A stretch of DNA of 64,000 nt. Source: Apostichopus japonicus. Taxonomy: Eukaryota; Echinodermata; Holothuroidea; Aspidochirotida; Stichopodidae. The position numbers were made by a program, and so were the translations under genes. Shown here piece by piece: positions 12,501 to 27,500 of this stretch. The notes below the pieces were generated by a model, which did no database searches, was not told where the DNA came from, and saw only the letters and a list, made by a program, of their open reading frames with translations. Each line of letters begins with the position of its first letter. Positions within the stretch are counted from its first letter, which is position 1. Location: the NCBI RefSeq assembly GCF_037975245.1, contig NC_092563.1:19174094-19238093 (forward strand). Reading direction: 5' to 3'.

Positions 12501-15500
12501 CCTCATCTACGCTGTCATTCACGCTGGACGTCAGACGGATCTGAGAGAAGACAAAACGATGTAAAAACCCTCTCGTCACTTGTCATCATTGTCAAATCAT
12601 TTAAAACAGTCTTCCTGTCAAACAAACCTTTCTACATACAAATGAACTCAAACATACAAATGAACTCAACAAATGAACTCAACAAATGAACTCAACACAT
12701 ACAAATGAACTCAAACATCTTCAAATGATTCATACAATCAAAAGCAGATTATATCGTCTTTTTTCTCCAAATCTAGTTACACCATGCTATAAGCACCCTG
12801 CAAATGAGATGGTAACAGGTTCGGTCAGCTTGAATTAGATGTACATGAAACAATTTTATGCAAACTGCAACATCCTCATCATTGGACCTTAAATACATGC
12901 AAACAAGTGGTTTCCTGGCAACTCTGCTCGACTGAATGCACCCCTGCTCAACTCAGCTGTCACAACATGGGAAATCGGGTAGTCAACTGAGCTTAAAGAC
13001 TATGTTTTGATTTTACCAGTTTTCCTGACAAAAGGCAGAGAAAACAGCCACTGGATGCCCTCATTAATTTCTGTTAGACTATAGGTCTTTCACCACTTCC
13101 AAACACACTACAATGTACAAACTGTGAACGATAATCTCGAATGTTCTATAAATGCTATTTGTTGATGTTTACTATGTATAGCTAACAAAACAAAGTCGGA
13201 ACGTATCTGTAAATGGATCAGAACTTTTAATCCAGTTCAACATCAGTTAATCTCAGATGAAGCGCGAATTGGAATTGGTTCATCATTTCCGTCTACAAGT
13301 GAGCATGGAATACAGCTGAGAGATTACCATGGTAACCAACCATCATCCGTAATGATTTACGATAACCTAGTCCTTGCCTTGACTGAAGCTGACAATAACT
13401 AAGGTATGTTTTTATGAAATTGATTAAGTGAAAACTGCTGCATATGTTGCAAACTTGTGTAGTACTTTGACTCAAAACTGTATAGGATCCTTCATCTTAC
13501 GGGACTCCTACATTGATGTACCCTACCACATTTCAACATGCAAGGATTCAAATCCTAGCTCGTCTGTTTATACATCACTTCTAGTATAAGGATCAACAGA
13601 TAATCACTTCTAGTATAAGGATCAACAGATAATCATGGATCCAAACATCCCATTCATAAAATTCTGCCATTTCCATTATTTACAAAGTTAATGCACAAAG
13701 GTTATTACTCACAGAGATAAATTTTCACTTATGAATATCTACCAGGAACAGGTTTTGCTTTAATTAATGTTCATAACTCATACTTTGCTATAATTATTCT
13801 ACATGATTCCAGAAGAATAATCAACACAACCCGGGGAAAAGTATGTCAATCAAATTTCAATGAAATCTATCAAAACAAATCTATTGCACCTATCTACTGA
13901 AATCTGCCTGCCTCTCTGTTTATCCATAGAGATCATTTGCTTTGTCGTACCACTGAAATATTGCCAAATTTGTCGGCACACATGACCGTGTCGTAGTCAA
14001 GGATGCAGGTAGCTGTAACCCATCTCGCGTACGTGTCATCCGCAAATATCACCAGACTGTTCTCCTGTCTCTTGTACCGGACAAAATGGAGGCTCTCCTG
14101 AACGTCGCTGACAACGATGCGTTGACCAACGGAGGTGACGTTGACGATGAAGTTTGGAATGTGCTGCAAAGAAGTTAAGATGGATACTAAGCCTCCTGAT
14201 AAAGTCATACAAATTCAGTATTAGTCCTACCAAGCATAATGAAACATTTATTTAATATTTGCCTGACACACAATAAAACCCAGTATAACTTTCAGAAATT
14301 TTGCTTCCTTGCCACCAAAATGGCAGGCACCTCCGACCAACCCCCCCCCCATCCCTACCTTCCACCATATCCATATCAAAGGAATTCCAGACTGTGGTAA
14401 AGGGAGATTGGGATTCCCCATTACCAAATGTGAAGCAAAATTAAAGAAAAGACCTATGTATTTTCTGTGTTATTTTTTACTTTTTTCGTCTTTTTATTGT
14501 CATTTTCAGGGTAACTAGCCACAACAAGGTTAGTGCCCTGGTTACTGGTGCTGTTCACCTTCAACATCATATGTCTAGTTTGGTTACTTATGTTAGAATG
14601 TCTAGAATTCAATGTCTAGATATACTGATAGCCATTAAGTCCTAGTTTGAGAGTTATCCATTTCTGATCGGTACGAGTGAGTGACGCTTGATGTCAACCA
14701 AGGTAGATAAATTCACTGATCAGAATCACAGCATCACTGTCATGACAATAATTAACATCATGACTGGGACCCACCCATCTTCAGAGGAGGCTACGATGCC
14801 CTCTACCCATTATCTGCCAGTAGTACAGAGTCCCAACCTTTCTGAGATTGGTAGAAAATCCTTGCACTTTCCACTTTCTATTTCCAATTGTTAGCCTCCC
14901 TTAAGGTTTAAGGTAGTCACATAACAACGAGTAATGTTCTGATATTCCACTTACCTTATTTTCACATTTTCTCAGCAGTTTCTTTTTGCCAAGGTCGTAT
15001 ATTCTCAGCAGCTTTCCGACCCCAATGAGTACTCTTCCTTGGAATGGACATATTGCAGCAGGAACGTCATCTACCAGAGTCTGCGAGAAAAAAAGACAAA
15101 GTTTGATTGAAAATGTTTTGGGTTCCTCATGAATGTGAAGTACAATGTCTTGAAGCAGTTATTTTCATAAAATCTTTGCTGTGAATCACTATGAAGATGG
15201 AGTAATAGAATGTAATGTATTGCCTGATATTCACTTCAGTTCCATATTTCCATCAAGTTTTCGCTAAATTTCTGTCACAGTTCAGAATATTTGTTTGTTT
15301 GATACTGCTATCGCCGATAATTCCTGGAGCTTGCTCAAACCGGCTACCTGCTTTTAGCTACAACTAAACACTTAAATGTTAAGAAAACCTAGTAAATAAT
15401 CAGCTATAACTTGTGTTTTCTATGGGTTCAATCACTACATGTTTAACTGGATGAACTTTACACCCATTCCTCCCCAAACCAACATTGAGCACTCCTCCCC

Positions 15501-18500
15501 CACCCCCCACCCCCAACCTTTCTGTAACTAAGCTTACATATCTTTCTTGTGACTTTACAATTTTAAACACTTGTGTCCTCAGTTTGTTTGAGTACAGATG
15601 TAATCAAGGACACAACTTCAACCAGACAGTGGATGTGATTCTCACACAAGGTGAGGTAATCGACACAGAGTCCCAACGTCAGGTAGTCAACAGTGAACAG
15701 CTGAAGAACTCGGCTGTCCATAGTTAGCAAACCCCAACGATTCGAAACTCCAGTCCACTGTTTAGAAGTAGCAGGTCCATTCAGCCCAAATGCCTGACCA
15801 TCATTGGACACGCTAAGATTGGAAAGAGTTTTATTACGATTCTTTTATGATATATATCACAAGTGTAAACTTAATTTTACCTGTGACACATAGACTTTGA
15901 ATCCATTAGCTAGGAGCATTGGTCCCAAAACACCTGAATAATGCTTGACTTTGTGTTTGGGTTTCCTATCACGATGCTCTGCATGATCTTGATGCAGCCA
16001 TGTTATTCCAAAACATTCCCAAACCATGAACCAAATTCACTGTTATATTACTCCTAATGAAGTTCCACTCAATTTGGCATGGTGGTACCAGTAGTTGATT
16101 ACTAGAAGTACATACAAGTTTGATAATAATTCCTAAAGAGGTCTCTCAAAACATGTGTGGAAATTTTCAGTCAGTGGCTTAAGCACCTTAAATGTTGGTG
16201 AAAAACTGCACAAGCTGGAACTTTTTTGAGTCAATCATGCTTTGTGTCTACATACAAATTCACCCGGGGGTATTTGTATGCTTCTGTGCACTCTTTGTGT
16301 TACTCTGATGTACTGCTATGTTACCTAGTTGATATAACAAACTGCTGAAATGAAAATGGAGACTGCATCACTGACCTTGTGTATAAGTTCAATCTCGTTG
16401 CCTTCCTCCTTGACCAAGTAGGTGTAAATGATACCTCCAGAACAGGTCCTGGGGCTCATGGTCAGATCCTTGGCTGTACCGATCAAGACGTACGTCTGGT
16501 CTGGGTGGTTGTTAAACTTACAGACCGACAGGCTGTGAACGAATCAAACATCACCTTATGCTATGGGAGTCACAGAAATCGAAAAAAGCGAGCTTACCGC
16601 TCGGAAGTTGTATATCATCTGCAAAAGGAGTTGAACCCTAAGCTTAAGCAGAGAGTGCCATTAGGGACAGTTGAAACAAGTGGTACTTGTTACACCAGTT
16701 TGCCTGCACTGGGTGCTCTGTGTACTACGTAGTATATATGGACATGATTAAGGAGGGTGGAGTTTTGTTATAGTTTGAACCTGGCACAACATACTTGTGG
16801 CGTAATACAGAAATACCAGCAAACAGCCAGTCTCATGACAAACATATACAAAAGCGTGCTTTAATATATTTTTCACAGGAAAAATTCAGTAAGGTTTCCT
16901 ACTATAACATACAATTGTACAAATACGAACACACACAAGAGAGTTAGAGCTATACAAACAATATTCTGAAAACATTATTCACCATTATGATTTAACTATT
17001 ATCAGTCTAGGAATAAGTACACACCCATTTTAATTCCAAACCTAGTCTCTTACCTAAAGGCAGCCTCATTCTGCTCCAGTCTGATCGTATCTAGGGTGTT
17101 TCCCTGGACGGGATTCAGTAGCCTGATCTGAGAGGCCCACATCCCGGCACCGGCCTTGGGAGATCCAAACTCGCTCTCTTGTTGGTCCTCCTTCAGGAAT
17201 GCTTCTGCCATCTCAGCTGCCAATTCTCTATCCTCTTCACCAGCAGCTTCTACCATTTCCTGGAAGTAAACAAAAAAGCAACAAATGTTGCCAACCATAT
17301 GACAACAAGCATACACATCTTTTCTTGTGACTTTAACATTTTAAACATTTGTGTCCTCAGTTTGTTTGAGTACAGATGTAATCAAGGACACAACTTCAAC
17401 CAGACAGCAGATGTGATTCTCACACGAGGTGAGGTAATCGACACAGAGTCCCAACGTCAGGTAGTGTTAACAGTGAACAGCTGAAGAACTCGGCTGTCCA
17501 TTGTCAACAAACCCCAACGATTGGAAACTCCAGTCCACTGTTTAGAAGTAGCAGGTCCATTCAGCCCAAATGCCTGACCATCATTGGACACGCTAAGATT
17601 GGAAGGAGTTTGTTTATTATTCTTCATGATATACATCGCAAATGTACAACTTAATTTAACCTGTCACACATAGACTTTGAATCAATTAGACAAAACAAGA
17701 AAAAAAAAAAAAAAAAAACACTTGTTGTCAACCATTTGACAACAAGGACACGTAACTGGCAGAACAAAATCTATTCCTAATAGCAACTTTGAATATTTAA
17801 TAGAAAATATCTTGTGCAAATTTGTGTTTTTTCCTCTGAATTTTTCATTCGCTCGATCTCGGCGAATGGGCCAAACGTTTGGAGAAAGAGCACATGTCAT
17901 GATTATGCGTACTTTCTACACACTACTTACTACCAACAAGAGATGGTTTAAACCATCCAGATTAAATAAGTAATGAGGCTTTAAGTTACAACAGACATTT
18001 AGTTGTTGCACAGGCCTATCTCCATCATAGAAAGTATACGTCTATAAAGTTGTACTTGGGACTCACTTCGGCCATCTGCTGTTTTCGCTGAGCCTTCGTG
18101 GTTTCTGTGTATGCATTGTGGTCCGTCTCTATGACGACTACATTACTGGAGTCTGGCAGGACTGCAAACTTCCTTGGACTGTACTTTAAAGGTGTCGAGA
18201 CCTGGTTGAATACTGCTCCTAACTTCTCCAGAGCCAAGATTCTTTAAAGCAAATAGTAAGTCAACAAGTCATCAAGACATCCTTGTTCTGATTCTACTAT
18301 GATATACAATACTGTTCCATACTCAAATCTACTAACAATTCAGTTCGTTAGCAGCAAGAATAGTCAATTTCTACATTGTCAAATCTAGAAATAGTAAAAA
18401 CAAACAAACTATTCGCATTCTGCATGGGATTAATACTTAATTTTGAATGAAAAACCTACCCAAGATATTTTCATTACAACACTGAAAAACACATTATTTT

Positions 18501-21500
18501 AATGTTTGGAATGTGCAGTCTACAGAGACCTGGAGGGGTCAAACTGGGTTGGTTTTGTGTGGTATGCAATCAGCACACAACAATATGCACAGCCATAGGA
18601 ACCATATCAAAGTATTTATAACTTCTGCCACACAGTAGATCATACACACCAGTAATCCCTGACTATTTGCTGGGACCATCAATCAATCATGACCAAAGAA
18701 GTCTTTGTGTGTTGATGCCACTCACCTCAGTGTGTTGGTAGAGATAGCTACGATGCCCTCTGGACACTGCTCCGAGGCAAAGCCGGAGGCGTACTCCAAC
18801 GTCTCATAAGAGAGTGGTGTCAGATGGAACCTGGACTGGTACCAGTAACTCAACCACGATCGACTGGACATGGCAAGCACCTACAGAAGGAAGGAAAAGA
18901 AATCAAAGCTAGTTGATGACAAATTCCAGCTAGCAGGTGCTTCACTTGAAATAGAGGGCAGCATACATCAACAAGAAGACTGGATGAAACTGATGATGAA
19001 ACTAAGGATCCATGTTATGAGTGCAGTTCAGATTTTAAAAAAGACACGATACTAATATCAGATTCGCTAAGATACATGTCTCCACCTACATGTCAGAGGA
19101 TGATGTTTTCACTTAGACAAAACAAGTGAAAAGCTGAAATTCCTTTGTGACCAAAGTAAGTGAACAAATCTTATCATCCCATTCCCTACAAGATCACCAA
19201 CCCCTCCCTTACATAAGTGATCATAAATAAGTAAATAGTTTCATCATTGAGTCAGAACAAAGCAAATACAAAACCATCTCCTATTTAGGATGAGGAAACC
19301 ATCACAGTTCATTCCTTCCCTCATCAACTCCCCTTCCATTTTACTACTCCACATTCCCTATCTCCTTTCCACTTCAAAGTTTCTCTTCAAATCTCTTCTT
19401 GCCCATCTCCCCCCCCCCCTCCCCTCCACATACAATAAAATTGAAATACCAAATCTCTGTCAAGAATAACTAAATACTCACAGCCTCTGACCCTTGCATA
19501 AATATTCTAAAGAGCTTGACAGGTCTTGAGCCGAGGTATCTTGTTCTCGTATCAGATAAGTCTCCGGTCACTGAATCTAAGACCATCCTCAACAAGACAC
19601 CATTCTGTAATAGGAAGATAAGAAATACTCAATACAGGGTATCCCCTCAGTCTATAGTCAGTAAAGTCTCTCTAACAATGAAGCCCACAGTTGCTGCACC
19701 ACACCCTGGGACAATAACATGATTCTTCTTAACTTAACCAACCAAAGTCTACCTTCATTGTATTGAAAATTGTATCGGATGCCAACCCCCCCCCCCCCCC
19801 TCCAGCACACAAAAAAATGTGAGTTTCTATCTTTTTTCTCTTTTAATAAACACAAATATAGTTGAGCACAATGTTAGATTTCATTTCAGAGTTGAGAATG
19901 TCTGTTGTAAAAGCACATGCAAGCATTTTTTTTTCATTTTTAATTATCTTTCTTTGGTTTCTATTCTCTTTTTTTTTCCATATTTTAGTTGTGCACTCAT
20001 CAGATGAAAATTTAACCCAATGTCTGACATTACACAGGATCAGAAACATGTTTCCATTTGGACATCAGTTTTCTCAGATGAAGCACGGATTGGAATGAGT
20101 CATCATATCCTGTAGAATGCACACACCATCTTCAAATACCTCCATCATGACCTCCTCTTCTGAAGTTAGGAACAGTGAAGAAATGGAGCTCTCCAGCATT
20201 TCTACGGAGAGTGCTCTCATACCGGTCGCAATGTAAGTGATTTTGACTAGATACTTTGAAAAAATGTTTCAAAAAGATCTCTTTCTCAATATCTCCAAAT
20301 AACTACAACTAGTAAAGTTTTCTGGAACCAGATAGGACCAATATGAAAGCACCCTCTGTTGTTTTAAGGCATGGCTGACGAGCCCCAATAGAACCAGATA
20401 GGACCAATATGAAAGCACCCTCTGTTGTTTTAAGGCATGGCTGACGAGCCCCAATAGAACCAGATAGGACCAATATGAAAGCACTCTCTGTTGTTTTAAG
20501 GCATGGCTGACAAGCCCCAATAGAACCAGATAGGACCAATATGAAAGCACCCTCTGTTGTTTCAAGGCATGGCTGACGAGCCCCAATAGAACCAAATAGG
20601 ACCAATATGAAAGCACCCTCTGTTGTTTTAAGGCATGGCTGGCGAGCCCCAATAGAACCAGATAGGACCAATATGAAAGCACCCTCTGTTGTTTTAAGGC
20701 ATGGCTGGCGAGCCCCAATAGAAATTCAACTTTGCAAGGTTGTAAAATGATTCTGTGCAACATACTTCACTACTTTCAGGCACATTTGCTTATTTACCTG
20801 TAAACCAATGTTCAGGAACAGACCCCCTGACGTCCCCCTGTCCTCGCCTCTTTCCTCCCTAGTATCGGACCCAGATCCCATCTCAACGATGCAGAGACTC
20901 TCGGCTGGAGCTGGTAAGGCTTGCATACTGAGTGGTTGCAAACAATCCTAGAGGTAAAGGAAAGCAAATGATCAAAAGTTCTGTTTCCATTTTAACAGCC
21001 ACCATAAATATTCATTATTCATTCCAAGGTATCATCACCGAGACTGATTCTCTATGAACTCATCTGTATATTGGAAACTTTTGTCAGTGTACAGCAAAAG
21101 CCAAAATTAGATACACATCATCAGCAAACATTTGCATCCAATTTATTTTCATTATATTTTATAATATTATTATTTTTTATTATGTTTTATTTTTTATATT
21201 TCCATTAATTGATTAAACATTCTTTAGAGCAATTACAAATCATATCAATACTTACATTTTGGTCCAGGGATATGATTCTGACAGTGTTATCATCCAGCCC
21301 GACCGCCAAGAAGCGAGCCCTCTGTTCACCTGACGGTACGCTAGCCAGACTCATGCACTTCACATCTGTGGACATCTCCTTCCTCTCTGTATACTCATTC
21401 AGCTGGCCGGTCTGTGAATAAAATAAATCACGATAGAGACATATTGAGTCACAGGTTCCACAACCATCCACATCATCAAAGTAAAGGTTTGGATCTTATC

Positions 21501-24500
21501 ATAGAGACTAATTGATTCGAAAAGTTGATTTTTTTTATATTAGCAACCAAACAGAGAATATATGTTAAATGCTAATCATAATTAATATATGCTAAAAATG
21601 AAAGAAATAATTTTACTCACTGGATCCATCTCAAAGTACACAAGTTCTCCGCCAGTCAAAGCAATCACAACCTGTGATGACAAAGGTAAAAAGTTGTTAC
21701 ACCACTACCACAGCTAACATTAATTACATTCCATTACTTAAATCAACAGTAAAATCAGCTCGGATCAGGAGATTCGTCATCAAGAGATCAGATAAAACCC
21801 GAAATATCTTCATCATTTCCAAGCCTCCTTTAACAAAATACAATCTGGATGGAGCTCTACGGGGTCTCTTTTTGGAAATCAAAATGAATATTCATGAGGA
21901 TCACTGACCAATAGGAATCCAGTGAAAGCTGAATACGTACGGTATTACATCTACAGCTTTATTACACCTTTAAACTGAACAGTTCGCTGGAAAACTCATC
22001 AACACCTACTGACTATTCATGAGTTCTTAAGTAAAAGCTGACAGGTCATGGCTCTCATAGTATCATTACTACAATTGCAATACAACATTGTAGCAAGCAG
22101 TGCACACTCTGCTCTGTTACAGCAATGGTCAACTCACAAACACCTGCTCTGCAGGTTGTACTCATACCTGTCTCTGGTTGACAGCACATTACTATAACAT
22201 TAATACAACATTGTAGCAAGCAGCGCACACTCTGCTCTGTTACAGCAATGGTCAACTCACAAACACCTGCTCTGCAGGTTGTACTCATACCTGTCTCTGT
22301 TGACAGCACATTACTATAACATTAATACAACATTGCAGCAAGCAGCGCACACTTTGCTCTGTTACAGCAATGGTCAACTCACAAACACCTGCTCTGCAGG
22401 CTGTACTCATACCTGTCTCTGGTTGACAGCACATTACTATAACATTAATACAACATTGCAGCAAGCAGCGCACACTTTGCTCTGTTACAGCAATGGTCAA
22501 CTCACAAACACCTGCTCTGCAGGCTGTACTCATACCTGTCTCTGGTTGACAGCACATTACTATAACATTAATACAACATTGTAGCAAGCAGCGCACACTT
22601 TGCTCTGTTACAGCAATGGTCAACTCACAAACACCTGCTCTGCAGGTTGTACTCATACCTGTCTCTGGTTAACAGCACATTACTATAACATTAATACAAC
22701 ATTGTAGCAAGCAGCGCACACTTTGCTCTGTTACAGCAATGGTCAACTCACAAACACCTGCTCTGCAGGCTGTACTCATACCTGTCTCTGTTGACAGCAC
22801 ATTACTATAACATTAATACAACATTGTAGCAAGCAGCGCACACTCTGCTCTGTTACAGCAATGGTCAACTCACAAACACCTGCTCTGCAGGCTGTACTCA
22901 TACCTGTCTTTGGTTGACAGCACATTACTATAACATTAATACAACATTGTAGCAAGCAGCGCACACTCTGCTCTGTTACAGCAATGGTCAACTCACAAAC
23001 ACCTGCTCTGCAGGCTGTACTCATACCTGTCTCTGGTTGACAGCACATTTGACGATGTTCTTCTTGCCGGGTGTCTTCCACTCGTTGACACGCTTATCAG
23101 CTCGAATATGCCTAATACCATCCGGATATATCTACAGGAAAGAAATCAAAGAAATTAATTGGATAACAAATCAATCAATGAATGCATCACACAGCTATTA
23201 AATTCATAACTTCACACTTGAGCATAGTGAGACTCACATGCACAGACAGACGATGTACAATCTTTTCTGGGGCCTGTGTCAAGGTTTGGAAAAACCCTGT
23301 TAATGCCACCGACCAAATATTTTGCAACGAACGACATTAAATATTTATACTTCGGTGAGTTTGAATAGAGGCCTAGGGCAAAGTTGTGAGATGGGATTTA
23401 AGGTAATAGATATACAATGCGTTGATGTGTTTTAAGTTCCCATGTAATTTACTTTTTCCTTCTTCTGTCATGGGAGTAGGTATGTCCCTGCCTGTTGTCT
23501 GCTTAGGTTAAAAAAATATCACTGTGGCCTACAAGATCACTTTTGTGCTAATCCCTGCATAACATAGATCAGGGTAAAATTACTTTTTACTCATTAAACA
23601 ACTTGTAATAACCTGTAGCCTCCTTAGACCAGCTGTGATAATTCACTGGATTTTTGTGACTTACTCTCTTAAAGCCATTGAAAGACAATTTGACAATGTG
23701 CATCAGAGTTATAGGTCGGAAAAACAACACAAATCATGGTCAAATGAGCTTGGATCAGGAAAACGTTCATCACGATTTTTGCCAGCCGGTTAATTGCTAT
23801 AAATTCATGATCTTATCCTTCTTTTTCATGTCCGAGATAAAATTATTACAAAAATAAACTTTCTTCCTCTCATCACCCTTTCCCCCCACCCCATTTTCTA
23901 GTTTTTAAAGATCCTTACCTGAAGAAGAGCGTCATCTCCTATGAGAGAGGATGAGAGTGTTGGTGTGGTTCCGAGAAACCCTGAATCTGTGACTTCTTCT
24001 ACGGTTTCACCGATAGAAAGGACCAGAGTAGCGTTCACGAAGGACACAATGATGTAAGCATCGTACTCCTCTGTAGGAACACAAAAGAAACAAGAGCATC
24101 AATGACGCAGTATCTCAATACTGGAAGTTTTAATTTTGATTCCTAATTTCAAATCTTTGCTCTGTCTCTACAATTATCAATATCAATCATGGTACAACGA
24201 ATATATAACTTGCATTTTTGCCACTAATAGTCTCTGCAGGTTACACTTTATCCTGCTAGTCTTGCCTTTAGCGCTCATTGCCTGTTAGTCGAAAGAACGA
24301 CATTGCAAGGTTTAGTAATGTCATAGAATATTTAAGAACTTGTTTTTTATGTGGTATCCTTCATCTTGGGTCAGTCTCTGTTGGACTTTTTGGTCATATA
24401 GTTTGACGTCAATCACAACGGCCAAATTAGAAGAGGCGAACAACTCGACCATATTCTTGATGCCTGCCTTGAGAGCTAGGCCTATTGACCTACTGTATGT

Positions 24501-27500
24501 TACTGTAGACTGTAGTGGTGACTACCATCAAAACTGTGTCCACTTCTAGATATCAAAACAACCCACGTTTTTCCATCTCAATTTTTCTGACATGAAGATT
24601 TCATGGATTTATGACTTGGAAAAAATAATGTAAAAGAAGATTACAAGTTTTTATATGCAAGTGATGGGTGGCCTCCTCCCCCCCCCCCCCTAATAGCCAC
24701 CTCAGTTCCTCTCCATTTTGTTATTTTATTTTAATTCCTTGTACAATTGATGTCAAACATTACAGGTTCAAAAGAAAGCTAAACATACGGCCATGGATAT
24801 TCTTACGACTAGTCGTAACAATTATTTATAAACTATTCTTACGACAAAGGGCGAATTCAAGCACAGTAAAGTAAATAAAGCAACTGCGCATGTAGTAGGG
24901 GTAACCCTAACTTTAACCCTAAACCCCAATCCTAACACTAACCCTAACCGGAAATTATTGTTACTCCTGGTCGTAAAAAATAGTACTCCTGTCATAAAAA
25001 TAGCAACTGCGCATGCGTAATCGGAAATTATTCTTACAAACAGTCGTAAGAATAGCCACTTTGTTCTTATAACCTTATACATCTTATATCCTTATAAATA
25101 AAACATAACCTTATACAATTTTTATAGTCTTATAAAAGTTGTGATGCTATGGCCGGCTCCTGTTTTATACGTACCCATCAAACAAACTTACCCTGGTCCT
25201 TCCTAGGAAAAGCTGTCTGAACACCAGTACAATGCTAATGTGGCTATCACTGAAAGCCTAATAGGCCTAGGGGGCCTAGGCCTATAGCCTATATATATAT
25301 TTTTTAAATGCACTAGGCCTACAGTAAGTAGTCTTCAGAAATACAAGAATGTGTATACGTAATTATACAAAATACATGAAGGGCACTCAAACAAACTTAT
25401 CATGGCCCTTGCTCTGAAAAGCTACCTGAACACCAGTACTATCCTTAAATGGATGCTACAAAAACGTAGAATTCAGCAGTACAGGCTGTGTATATGTAAT
25501 TAGCATGCAATACACACCTCGCGTACCTAACTACACTACAGAAAATTTGTCGCGAGGGTAGCCATTTTCCTATATAACATGTAGCTGTCATGAGTCATAG
25601 CCAATCTGCTACAAAACAGACTTGGGGGCGGGGCTTAATCATCAAAAACGGACCTTTTTACTAAAAGTAGGGGCGACAGCTCAGTGTTGTTTTAAGAAAG
25701 AAAAATCATTTAAACATCAAATAAAGCAAATAAAAGCCATAAAATGTCATATACAGCTAGTAAAATTCTTATTAATACCTACCTGTAAACAACAAATGAA
25801 AGTTTAATATGTTAATAAAACATATAATACATAGGACCCTACTTTAGACGATACCACTGTTGAAAGACAATTCTATTCTATTCTCTTTCATAAAACATAA
25901 GTTTTGGAGCGTGTGCAAAACAGGTCTGACAAAGTGTGTTTTCGGCCCGAATTGGCCCGATTTGGACATAAATCGGTGAAAAAGTCACAGAATGAGATAC
26001 AATTCTGGAATAAAAAATAGTAACTTTTGTTGGTCTATATGATATATTCTTGCTCTGGAAATTCCAGAGAAAAAGAACTTTGTTTGAAGACGCTGAAAAA
26101 TTTTTAAGAGAAGAGAGAGTCCCACTTACTGTTACAATATCTCTATACATGTAATGTATTGAGATAAAAATTGATTTTCTTTACAAGAGGAGGGGAAGAG
26201 TTGGTCTTTGCTAGATGCAAGTTTCCACTTGTTTGCTTTGCTGTTTTATTGACCTCTTAGGAGTAATATTCATCACCTAAATGAAAATGTTTTCCACTGA
26301 TTTTACCTTACTGTAAGAATTCTACTTACATAGCGTGAAGATATGCCAAAGGAGAAAATTGTATCAATTTAGCAATACACCTTAAGAACCGATTTGAACA
26401 GCAGTCTTTTCCGACAAACTGACAAATTTTTCTCAAACGAGTAGATATTTAGTACAGACTGTAAATTAGGTATACATGGAAGGTTGTCCAAAACATACTC
26501 TTGGACTTGAAAGTGGTCTAATTCTTGCCAACTTAATGTAAACAATTACACGACTGAACCATTTCTCCCCAACTGAATCTGGGAGGGCCATTAACTCCCC
26601 ACCCCTTATTGGAATTGTGCAAATCACTGGCTTTGAAAGTTGTTGAACATCAAAGACTTCAAACCAGTTTCCAAATTTTGATCCCATTTTTGCCTCTTTT
26701 TATTATTGCTCTGTTCAAGTTTCTTACATATCCACACACAATTCTTTTCTTACCGATCAACACTATCAGAGTTAGTATTTCAAAGTGTTGTATCATCATC
26801 TACACAATCACTTCAAGCTTTTGGCCACATATTGCATGACATTAAAATTCCTAGCAATTCCTAGCAATTTCATTACTTTAGCTCTCCAAAGAAACCAAAA
26901 TCAACAAATAATGATGGGCTTGGATCAGGAGATTCGTCATCAAGAGTATTGCAGATAAAACCCGAAATATCTTCATCATTTCCAAGACACTATTACTATT
27001 GTAATAATATCCCACCAAGCATATCCATTGTACTGACACTGTAGGGTTTACAACTGCATGCAGACTATACACGGTACTCAACTGCATAGCACAGAGTTCA
27101 ATACATACTATTGCTTGAGCCAATGTTTGTGTGAACACCAACTGTTTCCCAGCAATATGCAGCACTCAAAGGTTTGACTTCAAGCCAGAACAAAACAAGT
27201 ATCCCATCAAGTTAACTTTGTGAGCACCATTTACTGATATCATACCTTCTGCTTTACGCTTCACGGTCCAGACAGCGTTGGGGTTACCAGGCAACTCAGA
27301 CACCGCCATTTCTGAAACCTGAAAACAAACGCATAAAATTGAAAGATAATATTCACATCTTTATGGTAAAACAAAATGGGGAATGGGTGAAGTAAACTAA
27401 GACATTGAATGCTCCAAAGTGAACAGCAACAAGTTTTTTTTTACGGTATAAGCTGTATTATTTTACTGTAGACTTCCCCACGGCAGCAGATGTTGTAAGC

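Larger units (their letters stand above)
9513..18241 (-). other. SF3B3: SF3B3 coding exons 18-26 (residues 765-1219)
   Basis: Exons: 18, 18241-18067; 19, 17259-17054; 20, 16532-16376; 21, 15080-14955; 22, 14163-13951; 23, 12540-12298; 24, 12099-11995; 25, 11082-10987; 26, 9557-9513 (14 codons and TAA). They encode the last propeller and the C-terminal helical part, the CPSF_A-type region. Exon 25 has donor GAG/GTATGT, followed at once by a 15-bp tandem array. The tiny last exon is supported by the family ending KKLEDIRTR. Confidence 0.93.

Noticed and set aside
14502-14580. Possible additional C/D snoRNA in SF3B3 intron 21
   Set aside because: On the sense strand there is an ATGATGT and a CTGA, but no convincing terminal stem and no C'/D' pair.
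20269-20763. 164-codon minus-strand open frame with repeated [15 protein letters not shown] units
   Set aside because: It exists only because six 66-bp tandem units keep the frame; it lies in an SF3B3 intron with no splice or start support.
22055-23041. CRISPR-like array
   Set aside because: Units are contiguous 123-bp repeats without unique spacers, inside a eukaryotic intron.
22055-23081. Long cysteine-rich repetitive open frames on both strands
   Set aside because: They are products of the 123-bp array; the real exon 12 uses a different frame that stops right after the donor.
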